From Bacteroidales bacterium (GTDB lineage Bacteria; Bacteroidota; Bacteroidia; Bacteroidales; UBA932): 55,173 nt of DNA. This document shows, piece by piece, positions 42,106 through 53,788 of this stretch (position 1 is the stretch's first letter; every line of letters starts with the position of its first letter). Under the pieces are notes generated by a model, which was not told the origin of the DNA, did no database searches, and saw only the letters and a program-made list of their open reading frames with translations. A program made the translations under genes and the position numbers. The DNA lies in NCBI GenBank assembly GCA_017617495.1, contig JAFZWD010000026.1:1-55173 (forward strand), read 5' to 3'.

Positions 42106-43856
42106 AACTCATAATAATACTTGCCGCGGTCCTGAACCTGACCTGGGCGCCGGATTCCAGCCGCTGCGCCTTTACCAGGGACAACGACCTCTACCTGCGC
42201 ACGAGGGACGGGGTGGAAACCCGCCTTACCTTCGACGGCAGCGAAACAATCCTTAACGGATATGCCTCCTGGGTGTACTACGAAGAGATTTTCGGCCGCG
42301 CGTCCAAGTACCGCGCCTTCTGGTGGAGTCCCGATTCGCGAAGGCTCGCGTTTTTCCGTTTCGACAATGCCCGAGTGCCGGTTTTCCCCATCTACACGGC
42401 TGAGGGGCAGGACGGAAGCCTCAAGCTGATGCGCTATCCCAAGGCTGGGGAGCCGAATCCCGGGGTGCGAATCGGCATAATCGATACCGATGCTCCCGGA
42501 AATATTGTGTGGGCCGATTTCGACAGCACTCAGGACCAGTATTTCGGCACGCCCTTCTGGTCGGAGGACGGTTCCACGCTCTATGTTCAGCGCGAACCCC
42601 GGCGGCAGAATACCCTCGACCTGTATGCAGTATCTGCCGCTGACGGCGGCAAAAAGGCCATTTATCACGAGGAGTACAAGACCTGGCTGGACTGGATAGG
42701 GGGGATGCTCTTTGCAAAGGACGGACTGTATATGGTGCGCGCCTTCGAGACCGGCTGGGAGCAGATTTATTTCCTCTCCTACGACGGCAAAAAACTCAAG
42801 CGCTTGAGCGAGGGCCCCAACTGGCGCACCAAACTCATCTCCACGGACGCCAAAGGCAATATTTACTTTACCGCCCAGCGCGATTCCAGGGTGAAGTCCA
42901 CGCTCTACCGCCTCTCAAAAAAGGGTAAGACAGAGGCGCTGACGGATACCCTCTTCAATGTCCGCAACCCCGAGATTCTGGACGGCGGCAAGCGCATCAA
43001 GGCGAAGCTTTCCAATGCCTGCACCCCCGAATTCGACTGGGACAGCAGGCTCGGGGAGCCCTACGCCCCGGCTCCCGAGCCCGGCATTCCGCTGCCGTTC
43101 GTCATCTCCATCCCGGCGGAGGACGGCCAGCCGATGTTCGCAAAGATTACCTACCCCAGGGATTTCGATACGCTGAAGCGTTATCCTGTGCACTTCGAGA
43201 TTTACGGAGGACCGAACACGGCCTATGTTACGGATACCTGGCGCAAGCCGCGCTTCAACGAGCAGTGGTTCTGGGAGAACGGCATAATCAACATAGTGGC
43301 CGACGTGCGCGTTTCCGGCCATACCGGACGCGCCGGCACCGACCTTGCGTGGCGCGACCTGCAGACAGCTCCCATCGCTGATTTCGTGCGCTGGGCCCAG
43401 TGGATTAAAGAGCAGCCAAACGTGGACGGGGAGCATATCGGAGTGGAGGGATTCAGCTTCGGCGGAACCAACACCGCGCTGCTGCTACTGCTGCATCCGG
43501 AGCTGTTCTGCTGCGGCATCGCAGGCGGGGGAGTGTACGACTGGCGCCTCTACGACAGCCATTACACCGAGCGCTTCATGGACCTCCCCTCCGAGAACCC
43601 GGAGGGTTATGCGCGCACCGTAATGTCGCAGGTTGCCGGCTGGAACTGCAAATCGGTCCTGCGCCTCACCCACGGCACGGGCGACGACAACGTGCACTTC
43701 CAGAACACTCTCCAGCTGGTCAAGGAACTCCAGCTGCAGGGCAAGCACTTCGAACTCATGATATATCCCGACGGGATGCACGGCTATCGCGGAAAGCAGG
43801 CCGCCCATTCCCTGCAGGAAGACAGACTTTTCTGGCAAAAACATTTAAAAGAATAG
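42102..43856 (+). CDS. DPP-IV-like S9 peptidase with a shortened propeller
   Basis: 584 residues against roughly 700-plus for dipeptidyl peptidase IV. A short hydrophobic N-terminus (MKLIIILAAVLN) runs straight into LTWAPDSSRCAFTRDNDLYL, which normally lies about 100 residues into the propeller. The YYEEIF motif, matching the double-Glu motif that anchors the substrate amino terminus, follows. The alpha/beta-hydrolase domain has Ser in GFSFGG, Asp in GTGDDNVH and His in DGMHGYRG. It may be an active enzyme with missing first blades. Overlaps the helicase gene by 4 bp. Confidence 0.85.
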   Translation: MKLIIILAAVLNLTWAPDSSRCAFTRDNDLYLRTRDGVETRLTFDGSETILNGYASWVYYEEIFGRASKYRAFWWSPDSRRLAFFRFDNARVPVFPIYTAEGQDGSLKLMRYPKAGEPNPGVRIGIIDTDAPGNIVWADFDSTQDQYFGTPFWSEDGSTLYVQREPRRQNTLDLYAVSAADGGKKAIYHEEYKTWLDWIGGMLFAKDGLYMVRAFETGWEQIYFLSYDGKKLKRLSEGPNWRTKLISTDAKGNIYFTAQRDSRVKSTLYRLSKKGKTEALTDTLFNVRNPEILDGGKRIKAKLSNACTPEFDWDSRLGEPYAPAPEPGIPLPFVISIPAEDGQPMFAKITYPRDFDTLKRYPVHFEIYGGPNTAYVTDTWRKPRFNEQWFWENGIINIVADVRVSGHTGRAGTDLAWRDLQTAPIADFVRWAQWIKEQPNVDGEHIGVEGFSFGGTNTALLLLLHPELFCCGIAGGGVYDWRLYDSHYTERFMDLPSENPEGYARTVMSQVAGWNCKSVLRLTHGTGDDNVHFQNTLQLVKELQLQGKHFELMIYPDGMHGYRGKQAAHSLQEDRLFWQKHLKE

Positions 43857-43859
43857 CAT

Positions 43860-45527
43860 ATGAAAGAGTATGAAATCAAGGCTGCTGCATGGTTGAACGG
43901 CGATTTCGACCAGCAGACAAAAGACGAGGTCGCACATCTTCGCGACACGGACCCCAAAGGGCTTGAGGATGCCTTCTACAAGAATCTGGAATTCGGCACC
44001 GGAGGCCTTCGCGGCATTATGGGCGCCGGCACCAACCGTATGAACAAATACACGGTGGGTATGGCTACCCAGGGCCTGGCTAACTACATGCTGGGCCGTT
44101 TCCCCGGCGCAAAGGACCTCAGCATCTGCGTTTCCTTCGACAGCCGCAACCACAGCCGTGAGTTCGCGCATATCACCGCGGACGTAATGAGCGCAAACGG
44201 CATCCACGTCTATCTTTTCGACGATATCCGTCCTACGCCCGAACTCTCGTATTCAATCCGCCACAAGGGCGCTACCGCCGGCGTGATGGTAACCGCCTCC
44301 CACAATCCCAAGGAGTATAACGGCTACAAGGTATTCTGGAGTGACGGCGGGCAGATTACTTCCCCCGAAGACAAGGATATAGTGGCCGAGGTCAACAAGG
44401 TGAGCGAGCCTTCGATGGTTAAGTTCGTTCCGGGCGCCGGCGCTGCCCCGATAGATATTATGGGGGCCGATGTGGACGAGTGCTATCTGCGTGATATCCT
44501 GTCGCTTACGCTGAGCCCCGAGGCCTGCGCACGTCATGCCGACATGAAGATTGTCTACACACCGCTGCACGGTTGCGGCGTGCGCCTTGTGCCGGAGTGC
44601 CTCAAGCGACTCGGCTTCAAGCATATCTACCATGTGCCCGAGCAGGATGTGTCCGACGGCAATTTCCCGACGGTCGTATCTCCCAATCCCGAGGAGCAGT
44701 CCGCGCTCGAAATGGCGGTTGCAAAGGCCGAGGAAGTGGGCGCCGACCTGGTGATGGCCACCGATCCCGATGCCGACCGCATGGGTATCGCAGTGCGTGA
44801 TCCGCAGGGCCGCATGGTGCTGTTCAACGGCAACCAGACCGCTTCGCTCATGACCTATTATGTGATGAACCGCTGGAAGGAGCTCGGCAAGCTCGGAAAG
44901 GGCAAGTATGCCGTCAAGACCATCGTTACCACCAGCCTCATCAAGGAGATTGCCGAGAGCTTCGGAGCGCCCTGCTACGATGTGCTCACGGGCTTCAAGT
45001 ATATCGCCGAGGTCGTCCGCCGCAAGGAGGCCGAGGGCGGCGAGTTTATCTGCGGCGGCGAAGAGAGCTACGGCTTCAACCTCGGGCAGTTCGTGCGCGA
45101 CAAGGATGCGCAGATTTCTGCCAGCATCATCGCTGAGACCGCGGCGTGGGCTGCCGACCAGGGGCTGACGCTCTATGGCCTTATGCAGAAGGTTTATGCC
45201 GAGTACGGGCTGCACCGCGACGCTATGGTCTATATCGTCCGCAAGGGCGTGGAGGGCACGCGCGAAATCGCCGCGATGATGACCGCCTACCGCAACAATC
45301 CGCCTGCAGATCTCGGCGGGGCGCCTGTCGCCAGGGTCGTCGACTACCTCGAGCCCGAGAAGACGGGTCTGCCCAAGAGCAACGTCCTTCAGTTCTTCAG
45401 CGCCGACGGCGACGTCGTTTCCGTACGTCCCTCCGGCACCGAACCCAAAATCAAATTCTATTTCAGCACAAAGGGCCCCGATGCCAACGCCAAAATCGAA
45501 GCGCTCAAAAAGCAGTTCCTCAAGTAG
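43860..45527 (+). CDS. Phosphohexomutase (phosphoglucomutase/phosphomannomutase)
   Basis: 555 residues. Phosphoserine loop VTASHNPKEYNGYK, metal loop DPDADRMG, sugar-binding loop GGEESYGF and phosphate-binding RPSGTEPKIKFYF are all intact. It interconverts glucose-1- and 6-phosphate, or the mannose or ribose equivalents; the PgcA-like length and GTGGLRG opening fit a broad-specificity mutase. Starts 3 nt after the peptidase stop. The 3' flank holds repeats. Confidence 0.93.
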   Translation: MKEYEIKAAAWLNGDFDQQTKDEVAHLRDTDPKGLEDAFYKNLEFGTGGLRGIMGAGTNRMNKYTVGMATQGLANYMLGRFPGAKDLSICVSFDSRNHSREFAHITADVMSANGIHVYLFDDIRPTPELSYSIRHKGATAGVMVTASHNPKEYNGYKVFWSDGGQITSPEDKDIVAEVNKVSEPSMVKFVPGAGAAPIDIMGADVDECYLRDILSLTLSPEACARHADMKIVYTPLHGCGVRLVPECLKRLGFKHIYHVPEQDVSDGNFPTVVSPNPEEQSALEMAVAKAEEVGADLVMATDPDADRMGIAVRDPQGRMVLFNGNQTASLMTYYVMNRWKELGKLGKGKYAVKTIVTTSLIKEIAESFGAPCYDVLTGFKYIAEVVRRKEAEGGEFICGGEESYGFNLGQFVRDKDAQISASIIAETAAWAADQGLTLYGLMQKVYAEYGLHRDAMVYIVRKGVEGTREIAAMMTAYRNNPPADLGGAPVARVVDYLEPEKTGLPKSNVLQFFSADGDVVSVRPSGTEPKIKFYFSTKGPDANAKIEALKKQFLK

Positions 45528-45531
45528 CGCC

Positions 45532-45554
45532 GCAGGGGAGGGACAAGCCCCTGC
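45532..45554 (+). terminator. Hairpin after the phosphohexomutase gene
   Basis: GCAGGGG/CCCCTGC with a 9-nt loop begins 4 nt after the stop. There is no T tract, so termination activity is uncertain. Confidence 0.35.
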
Positions 45555-45587
45555 CTCCTGCTTCGCAAAAGGGCTCGCCTTACTGCG

Positions 45588-45712
45588 GGTCTTTGTCCTT
45601 TTTGGAACAAAGACCATTGCTTAAAGTGCTGATTATCTGGCACTTAAGCTTTGGTCTCTGTCCGTTTTAGGACATAGACCATATCTCAAGATGCTGACTA
45701 TAAGGCCTTTAC
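45588..45712. repeat. Two tandem copies of a 65-bp hairpin repeat
   Basis: Each unit begins with a hairpin GGTCTNTGTCC-loop-GGACANAGACC (45588-45615 and 45653-45680, the first with a one-base bulge) and continues with a similar tail (TGCTGATTATCTGGC versus TGCTGACTATAAGGC). The period is exactly 65 bp. It fills the 187-bp gap between convergent genes. Confidence 0.7.
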
Positions 45713-45714
45713 CT

Positions 45715-46350
45715 TTATGCCTCCGTCCCCACGGCGGCGCAGAATGCCCTGATCGGACACTGTCCGCATCGGGGCTTTTGTGATGTGCAGATGTAGCGGC
45801 CGTGGAGGAGGAGCCAGTGATGGGCGATGGGACGGATGTCGGCGGGGATGTTCATTTCGAGGTCGAGTTCGACGGCGCGCGGAGTGGTGCCGCGGCTGAG
45901 GCCGAGGCGCCGGGCGACGCGGAAGACGTGGGTGTCGACGGCTATTACAGGCTGGCTGTAAACTATTGATGCAATGACGTTTGCGGTTTTGCGGCCGACG
46001 CCGGGAAGAGTCATCAGGGTGTCGACGTCCTCCGGGACGATGCCGCCGAAGTCGCCCTGGAGTTTGCGTGCCATACCGACAAGGTTTTTGGCCTTGTTGT
46101 TGGGGTAGGAAACGGATTTGATGTAAGGGTAGACGTCTTCGGGAGTGGCTTTGGCGAGGGCTTCTGCGGTGGGGTAGGCGGCAAAGAGGGCCGGGGTGAC
46201 AAGGTTGACGCGCCTGTCGGTGCACTGGGCGGAAAGGATTACCGCGACGAGGAGTTCGTAGGGATTGCCGAAGACCAGTTCGGACTCGGCGACGGGTACG
46301 TTCTCGCGGAAGTAGCGGAGGATTCCCTCGTAGCGCTCGGCGCGTCTCAT
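45715..46350 (-). CDS. nth: Endonuclease III
   Basis: Base-excision DNA glycosylase/AP lyase for oxidised pyrimidines. 211 residues. The helix-hairpin-helix LPGVGRKTANVIAS carries the catalytic Lys, the catalytic Asp is in AVDTHVFRVARRL, and the [4Fe-4S] cluster cysteines are CTSQKPRCGQCPIRAFC. Normal length. Its start overlaps the FtsE-like gene by 4 bp. Confidence 0.96.
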   Translation of the reverse strand: MRRAERYEGILRYFRENVPVAESELVFGNPYELLVAVILSAQCTDRRVNLVTPALFAAYPTAEALAKATPEDVYPYIKSVSYPNNKAKNLVGMARKLQGDFGGIVPEDVDTLMTLPGVGRKTANVIASIVYSQPVIAVDTHVFRVARRLGLSRGTTPRAVELDLEMNIPADIRPIAHHWLLLHGRYICTSQKPRCGQCPIRAFCAAVGTEA

Positions 46351-47051
46351 AAATCTATAATGATGTCGTAGACCTCATCTTTCTTGCGCTCGGTGCAGAG
46401 TTCGTCGTCGCAGATGAAAAGGCGCCCGGGGTACCTCTCGACGAGGTGACGGTTGTGGGTGACGATTATTACCGTGGTGCCCTTGACCTTGTTGAAGTCG
46501 AGCAGCAGACCCATTATGCCGTCGGCGGTTTCGGGGTCGAGGTTGCCGGTGGGCTCGTCGGCGAGGATTATTTCGGGATCGTTGAGCAGGGCGCGCGCTA
46601 TGCAGATGCGCTGCTGCTCGCCGCCGGAGAGCTGGTGGGGGAGTTTGTGTGCCTTGGTGCCCATGCCCACGGCCTCGAGCACGAGGGAGATGCGTTCGTC
46701 GATTTCGTGCTGGTTTTTCCAGCCGGTGGCGCGGAGCACGAATTCGAGGTTCTCCTCCACGCTGCGGTCCATCAGCAGCTGGAAGTCCTGGAACACTATG
46801 CCGAGCTTGCGGCGCAGGCGGGGGATGTCCCTGCCGCGGAGGCCTTCGAGCTTGAAACCGCACACTTCGCCGTGGCCTTTCTTAAGGGGAATTTCCCCCG
46901 TCAGGGTGCGGATAATCGAGGTTTTTCCGGAGCCGACCTTACCGATGATATAGACCAGGTCGCCCTTGGCGATTTCCATGTTCAGACCGTGGACGACCAC
47001 ATAATCGCCGCCCATTATGTCGGCATCTTTGAAAACGACGGGATTCTCCAT
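46347..47051 (-). CDS. ftsE: FtsE-like ABC ATP-binding protein
   Basis: 234 residues from ATG 47051 (MENPVVFKDADIMGGDYVVV). Walker A is IGKVGSGKTSIIRTL, the signature is QLSGGEQQRICIARALL, and Walker B is IILADEPTGNLDP. The IVFQDFQLLMDRSVEENLEFVL segment is typical of FtsE, which with FtsX couples cell division to peptidoglycan hydrolysis. No ftsX gene is adjacent, so LolD-like ABC use is a possible alternative. The upstream GTG frame start lies in the -7 box and is rejected. Co-transcribed with nth. Confidence 0.8.
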   Translation of the reverse strand: MENPVVFKDADIMGGDYVVVHGLNMEIAKGDLVYIIGKVGSGKTSIIRTLTGEIPLKKGHGEVCGFKLEGLRGRDIPRLRRKLGIVFQDFQLLMDRSVEENLEFVLRATGWKNQHEIDERISLVLEAVGMGTKAHKLPHQLSGGEQQRICIARALLNDPEIILADEPTGNLDPETADGIMGLLLDFNKVKGTTVIIVTHNRHLVERYPGRLFICDDELCTERKKDEVYDIIIDL

Positions 47052-47074
47052 AAATACAGTGTAATTTTTCTGCA

Positions 47075-47082
47075 CAAATATA
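47075..47082 (-). promoter_or_regulatory. -7 box of the ftsE-nth transcript
   Basis: TATATTTG on the minus strand, a perfect match, lies 23 nt before ATG 47051. Confidence 0.6.
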
Positions 47083-47105
47083 AGCGAAAATCGAGGAATT
47101 TTTGC

Positions 47106-47113
47106 TATTTTTG
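47106..47113 (+). promoter_or_regulatory. -7 box of the TPR-barrel operon
   Basis: TATTTTTG, a perfect match, lies 15 nt before ATG 47129, divergent from the ftsE promoter. Confidence 0.6.
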
Positions 47114-47128
47114 TAAGTTAGTAAAATA

Positions 47129-50119
47129 ATGCTTATGCGAATTCAAAAACCGCTGTCCCTGCTGACGGCATCAATCATATCCGTTTTTGCTTTTTCGTAC
47201 GCGGGCGCGCAGACGCGCGAAGACAGTTTCCGCAGGGCAAAAGACCTCTACGAGAACGGCCTGTACGAGAAGGCCCGCAGCATCTTCGAGGCCATTCCCG
47301 ACGATCCTGCGGCGGAAGCTTATGCGGCTCTCTGCGCCGCCAAGGCCAATACTTCCGACTATCCCGACCTCATCATAAGGCTGGAAACCCGCTATCCCAG
47401 GACCGTTCTTTCGTCGGAGCTACACTACCAGTACGCCCTGAACCTCTTCGACGCCGAGGAATATGCCGCGGCCCAGAAGGAGTTCAAGAAGGTGGACGGT
47501 ACCGCCCTGGTGCGCCTGAACGCCCCCGAGTATAACTTCAAGCGCGGCTACTGCAGCATGGACGACGGCGATTTCGCCGAGGCCCGCAGGTTCTTCGGCA
47601 TAGTGGATACTCTGCCAAAGTCGCCCTACACCGCCGCTGCCCGCTACCAGATGGGCTTCATGGCCTACTCGGACAAGAACTTCGAGGAGGCCCTCGGCTG
47701 GTTCGAGCAGACCGAAAAGGACGCCCGCTTCAAGACTCTCTCCGAGTATTACATAATGGAGTGCCGCTTCATGCTCAAGGACTACGCCTATGTGGTCGAG
47801 CATGCCGACGACATGATGGAAACGGTTCCCGAGGAGCGCAAGGGCAGGCTCGCGCGCATAGTGTCCGAGTCCTATCTCGTTCAGGGAGATGCCGCCAAGG
47901 CTATGGAATTCTACGCCAGGCAGCCGGTGGACACCTCCGCCGCCCGCAGCCGCACCGACCTCTTCTTCTCCGGCTCTGTGCTCTACGCCGGCGGCGACTA
48001 CGAGGGGGCCATCGAGAGCTTCGAGCGTATGGAGGACCGCAGCGACTCGCTCGGCCAGATAGCCAACTACAATCTCGGCTACTGCTATATCAAGACCAAG
48101 AACAAGGTGGCTGCCGCCGATGCGTTTGCGGCGGCAAAGGCCGTTGAGTTCAACAAGGACATCCGCGAGGACGCCTGGTTCAACTACGCCAAGCTCGCCT
48201 TCGACATCAACTCGGACAATTCGGTGTTCGAGGCCTACCTCAAGGAATACTCCACCGACAAGAAGGGCGACCAGATATACAGCTACATGGCTATGGCGGC
48301 CCTGGGCAACAGGAACTACGCCGCGGCAATCGACGCTTACTCGCACATCGACACGCTCGACGACGAGCAGAAGTCCAACTTCACCAAGGCCAACTACCTC
48401 CGCGCCCATCAGCTCATAACCAGCGGCTCCTACCGCGACGCCATGCCTTTCCTCAAGGCCGCAGGCTATTATCTGCCCAAGCACGACCGGATGAACCAGC
48501 TCGCACGCTACTGGCTCGCGGAATCCGCCTACCGCAGCGGCAGTTTCTCCTACGCCGCAGGCATCTACACCGAGCTCTACAACATCGGCGCGCTGCGCGG
48601 CATGCAGGAAGGCGCCATGCTGCCCTACAACCTCGGCTATTCGTACTATTCCGAATCCAAATACGAGAACGCCTCCAAGTGGTTCGACGCCTACATAGCT
48701 TCGCGCGATCCGTTCAGCCGCGAGGATGCGCTCACCCGCAGGGCCGACTGCGATTTCGCCCGCCGCAACTACAAGGCGGCCGTCAAATCCTACCAGAAGG
48801 TCATAAACGAGTTCTCCTCGCCCGACCATATCTACCCTTACTACCAGCAGGCGCTCGCGTACGGGCTCTCCGGCGACAAGTATTCCAAGGTGAAGGTGCT
48901 CGCCAACGTCAAGCGCGCTTCCACCGACGCCCCGATGTACAGCGAGGCGATGTATGAACTCGGACGCGCCTACATGGACATCGACCGCAACCTCGAGGCC
49001 GTGTCCTGCTTCGAAAAGCTCAAGACTTCCACCTCGGACAATACCTACGCCGCCAAGGCGATGATAGGCGAGGGCATGGCCTACCGCAACATGAAGGAGT
49101 ACGACAAGGCCCTGCGCCAGTACGAGCAGGTGGTTACCGTTATGCCCAACAGCGAGTACTCCGAGGAGGCCCTGCTGGCCATCAACTCCATCTACCAGAC
49201 AACCCGCCAGCCCGAGAAGTATATAGAGTATATGGAAACCAACAACCTGACCGTCGGAAAGACCTCCGCCGAGAAGGAGATGATATACTTCAACACCGCC
49301 GAGCAGGTTTACCTGGCAGGCAACTATTCCCAGGCGCTGGTGTCGCTGCGCAAGTACCTTGACGATTATCCGGGAGGCGCCAAGGCGGGCGACGCGACCT
49401 TCTATCTGGCCGAATCGTACCGCGCCCTGGGCGACAAGGAGCGTGCCTGCGAATACTACAGGCAGGTGCCCCGCCTGCTGAGGGACGGTTCCTTCGCGGA
49501 GATGGCGGCCCTGCACTACGCCAACCTCTCCTTCGAGCTGGAGCGCTTCGACGACGCCTATTCCGGCTATTCCACGCTCGCCGACGTGGCGGTGATGGAT
49601 GTCAACAAGGGAGTCGCCCGTGCGGGCAAGATGCGCTCGGCTTACCGCGCCCGCAGATATGAGGAGGCCATTGTGGCCGCCCGTGCGGTGCGCGAAGCCA
49701 TGGGCAGCGGGGCGGACCTCAGGCGCGAAGCCGACTGGATCGAGGCCAAGAGCGACCTCGCAACCAGCCGTCGCGACGAGGCCTTCGTGATCTTCAACGA
49801 CCTCTCCCGCCAGGCATCCACGCCCGAAGGCGCCGAGGCCAGCTACATGCTCATCCAGAATCTCTTCAACAGCGGAGAGTTCGACAGCGTGGAGAGCAAG
49901 GTCTACGAATTCGCATCCAAGGCCGGCAGCCAGTCCTACTGGCTTGCAAAGGCATACATAGTACTCGGTGACGCATTCGCCGAAAAGGGCAACAAGGCCC
50001 AGGCGAAGGTCACCTGGGAGAGCATCCGTGCAGGTTACACCCCCGCAGACGGCGGCGATGACGTGCTGGACAATGTGAAACTGAGACTCGACCGTCTCCA
50101 GAGCAGCGAATCCTTATGA
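47129..50119 (+). CDS. Large secreted tetratricopeptide-repeat protein
   Basis: 996 residues. A signal peptide (PLSLLTASIISVFAFSYAGA) precedes TPR units along nearly the whole length, for example RAKDLYENGLYEKARSIFE, ALNLFDAEEYAAAQKEFKKV, ALGNRNYAAAIDAYSHID and AMIGEGMAYRNMKEYDKALR. The start may be 47129 or, two codons later, 47135. A likely periplasmic scaffold. Its stop overlaps the barrel gene by 4 bp, so it probably partners with that outer-membrane protein. The role is not known. Confidence 0.88.
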   Translation: MLMRIQKPLSLLTASIISVFAFSYAGAQTREDSFRRAKDLYENGLYEKARSIFEAIPDDPAAEAYAALCAAKANTSDYPDLIIRLETRYPRTVLSSELHYQYALNLFDAEEYAAAQKEFKKVDGTALVRLNAPEYNFKRGYCSMDDGDFAEARRFFGIVDTLPKSPYTAAARYQMGFMAYSDKNFEEALGWFEQTEKDARFKTLSEYYIMECRFMLKDYAYVVEHADDMMETVPEERKGRLARIVSESYLVQGDAAKAMEFYARQPVDTSAARSRTDLFFSGSVLYAGGDYEGAIESFERMEDRSDSLGQIANYNLGYCYIKTKNKVAAADAFAAAKAVEFNKDIREDAWFNYAKLAFDINSDNSVFEAYLKEYSTDKKGDQIYSYMAMAALGNRNYAAAIDAYSHIDTLDDEQKSNFTKANYLRAHQLITSGSYRDAMPFLKAAGYYLPKHDRMNQLARYWLAESAYRSGSFSYAAGIYTELYNIGALRGMQEGAMLPYNLGYSYYSESKYENASKWFDAYIASRDPFSREDALTRRADCDFARRNYKAAVKSYQKVINEFSSPDHIYPYYQQALAYGLSGDKYSKVKVLANVKRASTDAPMYSEAMYELGRAYMDIDRNLEAVSCFEKLKTSTSDNTYAAKAMIGEGMAYRNMKEYDKALRQYEQVVTVMPNSEYSEEALLAINSIYQTTRQPEKYIEYMETNNLTVGKTSAEKEMIYFNTAEQVYLAGNYSQALVSLRKYLDDYPGGAKAGDATFYLAESYRALGDKERACEYYRQVPRLLRDGSFAEMAALHYANLSFELERFDDAYSGYSTLADVAVMDVNKGVARAGKMRSAYRARRYEEAIVAARAVREAMGSGADLRREADWIEAKSDLATSRRDEAFVIFNDLSRQASTPEGAEASYMLIQNLFNSGEFDSVESKVYEFASKAGSQSYWLAKAYIVLGDAFAEKGNKAQAKVTWESIRAGYTPADGGDDVLDNVKLRLDRLQSSESL

Positions 50120-51738
50120 GAAAGATATTCCTTACACTGAGCGTGGCGGCCCTTGCGGCGCTGCAACTTTCCGCACAGAACCTGAATCCGCAGGTGCAGG
50201 TGACCAACGACTACCAGACCAGGCTGTCGGACGTCTCCAAGATGGACCTGATTATGCAGGTGCCCGATTCCCTGCAGGAGTTCTCCACCAACGTGGACTA
50301 CAGCGTGTTCAACACCGACTATAAGGGAGCATACGACTTCGATCCCTATCCGATACGCGTAACGCCCAAGGCGACCGACTATTCCGGCAACCAGCTGTTC
50401 GTGCGCACCGGACTGGGCTTCACCTTCCGTCCCGTGCTCAACGCGGTCTACACTCCCGTGAAGAAGGGCCTGCACCGCCTTACGGTATACAACGACTTCC
50501 ACGGCTATGCCGGCCGCTATCACAGGCCGCTCGGTTCTGCCTGGACCGGCAGCGACTTCCAGGAGAAAATGGGAGCCGAGGGACGCTGGAACAAGGAAAC
50601 CTTCGACCTTTCGTGGGATGCTTCCTACAGCGGCATCTTCTCCAAGGATTACCTTACCAGAAGCACCTTCAACGACATCAACGCAGGCATCCGCATCTGC
50701 AGCAACGTGGACACCACGACGCTGTTCTACGATTTCAAGGTGCGCCTGGGCGTCGCCACGGACCGTTTCGGCAACGGTAACCTGGTGCGCATGAACGAGG
50801 CCAGCTACCTCTTCGACGGCACCATCGGCCCGGAAATCTATCATCAGTACATCCGCCTGCTCATCGACATCCACGCGCAGAGCAGCAGCTATAACCTCGC
50901 ATACTCCGAGCCTCTCACCCTCAATTACCTCACCCCGAGGGCGGTGTTCGACTGGGGCCCGCTGAACGTCAGCGGCGGCCTCACCCTCTGCACCGGAGGC
51001 AAGAGCCTGGGCCTCTATCCCGACGTGCGCGCCAACCTCATGCTCTGGGGCGACGTGCTCAACGTCTACGGCTTCTTCGGAGGCAGGCAGTTCGCCGAGG
51101 ACTACTCGGCGCTCAAGACGCGCGACCACTGGATGAACACCGCCTACTTCTTCGGCGACCCCGACCTCAAGGGCCTCAAGACCACGGTGGAGCAGTTCAA
51201 CATCACCCTGGGACTCAGGGGAAGCATCGCTTCGCGCGTGCAGTACGACGTCAAGGGAGGCTTTGTTTCCTACGCCAGGGCAGCCATGGACCAGATCCTC
51301 TTCAATGCGGATTCCACGGCCTGCGCAAGCTACATCGGCTACAGGGACTACAAGACCTGGTTCCTTAACGGCAAACTCTCCTGGCGCTCCGAGCGTTTCG
51401 ACGCCGACGCCCAGGTGGAGCTCAACAAGACAAGCATCGGCGACGACAAGCGTTTCCTCGACCTGCCGTCGTTCGCAACGACCATAAGCGCGGTGTACAA
51501 CTGGGACCGCCGCATTTTCGGAGGAATCCGCATCAAGGGCGCGACGCCGCGCAACTCAGTTGATTTCAAAGTCAAGGGCTATGCCGATGTGGGCCTCTAC
51601 GGCGAATACCGCATCAGCCCGATGCTTTCGGCATGGGCGCAGTGGGGCAACATCCTCTGCAGGAGCATCCCCGTATCGCCCGTGCATCAGGAACACGGCA
51701 TGCACCTCACCGGAGGCATCTGCCTGAGACTTCAGTAA
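50116..51738 (+). CDS. Outer-membrane beta-barrel partner of the TPR protein
   Basis: 540 residues. Signal peptide MRKIFLTLSVAALAALQLSA, then long alternating amphipathic strands (LFVRTGLGFTFRPVLNAVYT, FDLSWDASYSGIF, MLSAWAQWGNILC), ending in a strand close to the C-terminus (GGICLRLQ). There is no plug domain or TonB box, so it is not a standard TonB receptor. It may be an assembly or structural barrel served by the TPR protein upstream. gyrB begins 29 nt later. Confidence 0.75.
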   Translation: MRKIFLTLSVAALAALQLSAQNLNPQVQVTNDYQTRLSDVSKMDLIMQVPDSLQEFSTNVDYSVFNTDYKGAYDFDPYPIRVTPKATDYSGNQLFVRTGLGFTFRPVLNAVYTPVKKGLHRLTVYNDFHGYAGRYHRPLGSAWTGSDFQEKMGAEGRWNKETFDLSWDASYSGIFSKDYLTRSTFNDINAGIRICSNVDTTTLFYDFKVRLGVATDRFGNGNLVRMNEASYLFDGTIGPEIYHQYIRLLIDIHAQSSSYNLAYSEPLTLNYLTPRAVFDWGPLNVSGGLTLCTGGKSLGLYPDVRANLMLWGDVLNVYGFFGGRQFAEDYSALKTRDHWMNTAYFFGDPDLKGLKTTVEQFNITLGLRGSIASRVQYDVKGGFVSYARAAMDQILFNADSTACASYIGYRDYKTWFLNGKLSWRSERFDADAQVELNKTSIGDDKRFLDLPSFATTISAVYNWDRRIFGGIRIKGATPRNSVDFKVKGYADVGLYGEYRISPMLSAWAQWGNILCRSIPVSPVHQEHGMHLTGGICLRLQ

Positions 51739-51746
51739 GATAATAA

Positions 51747-53786
<2,040 letters not shown>

Positions 53787-53788
53787 TT

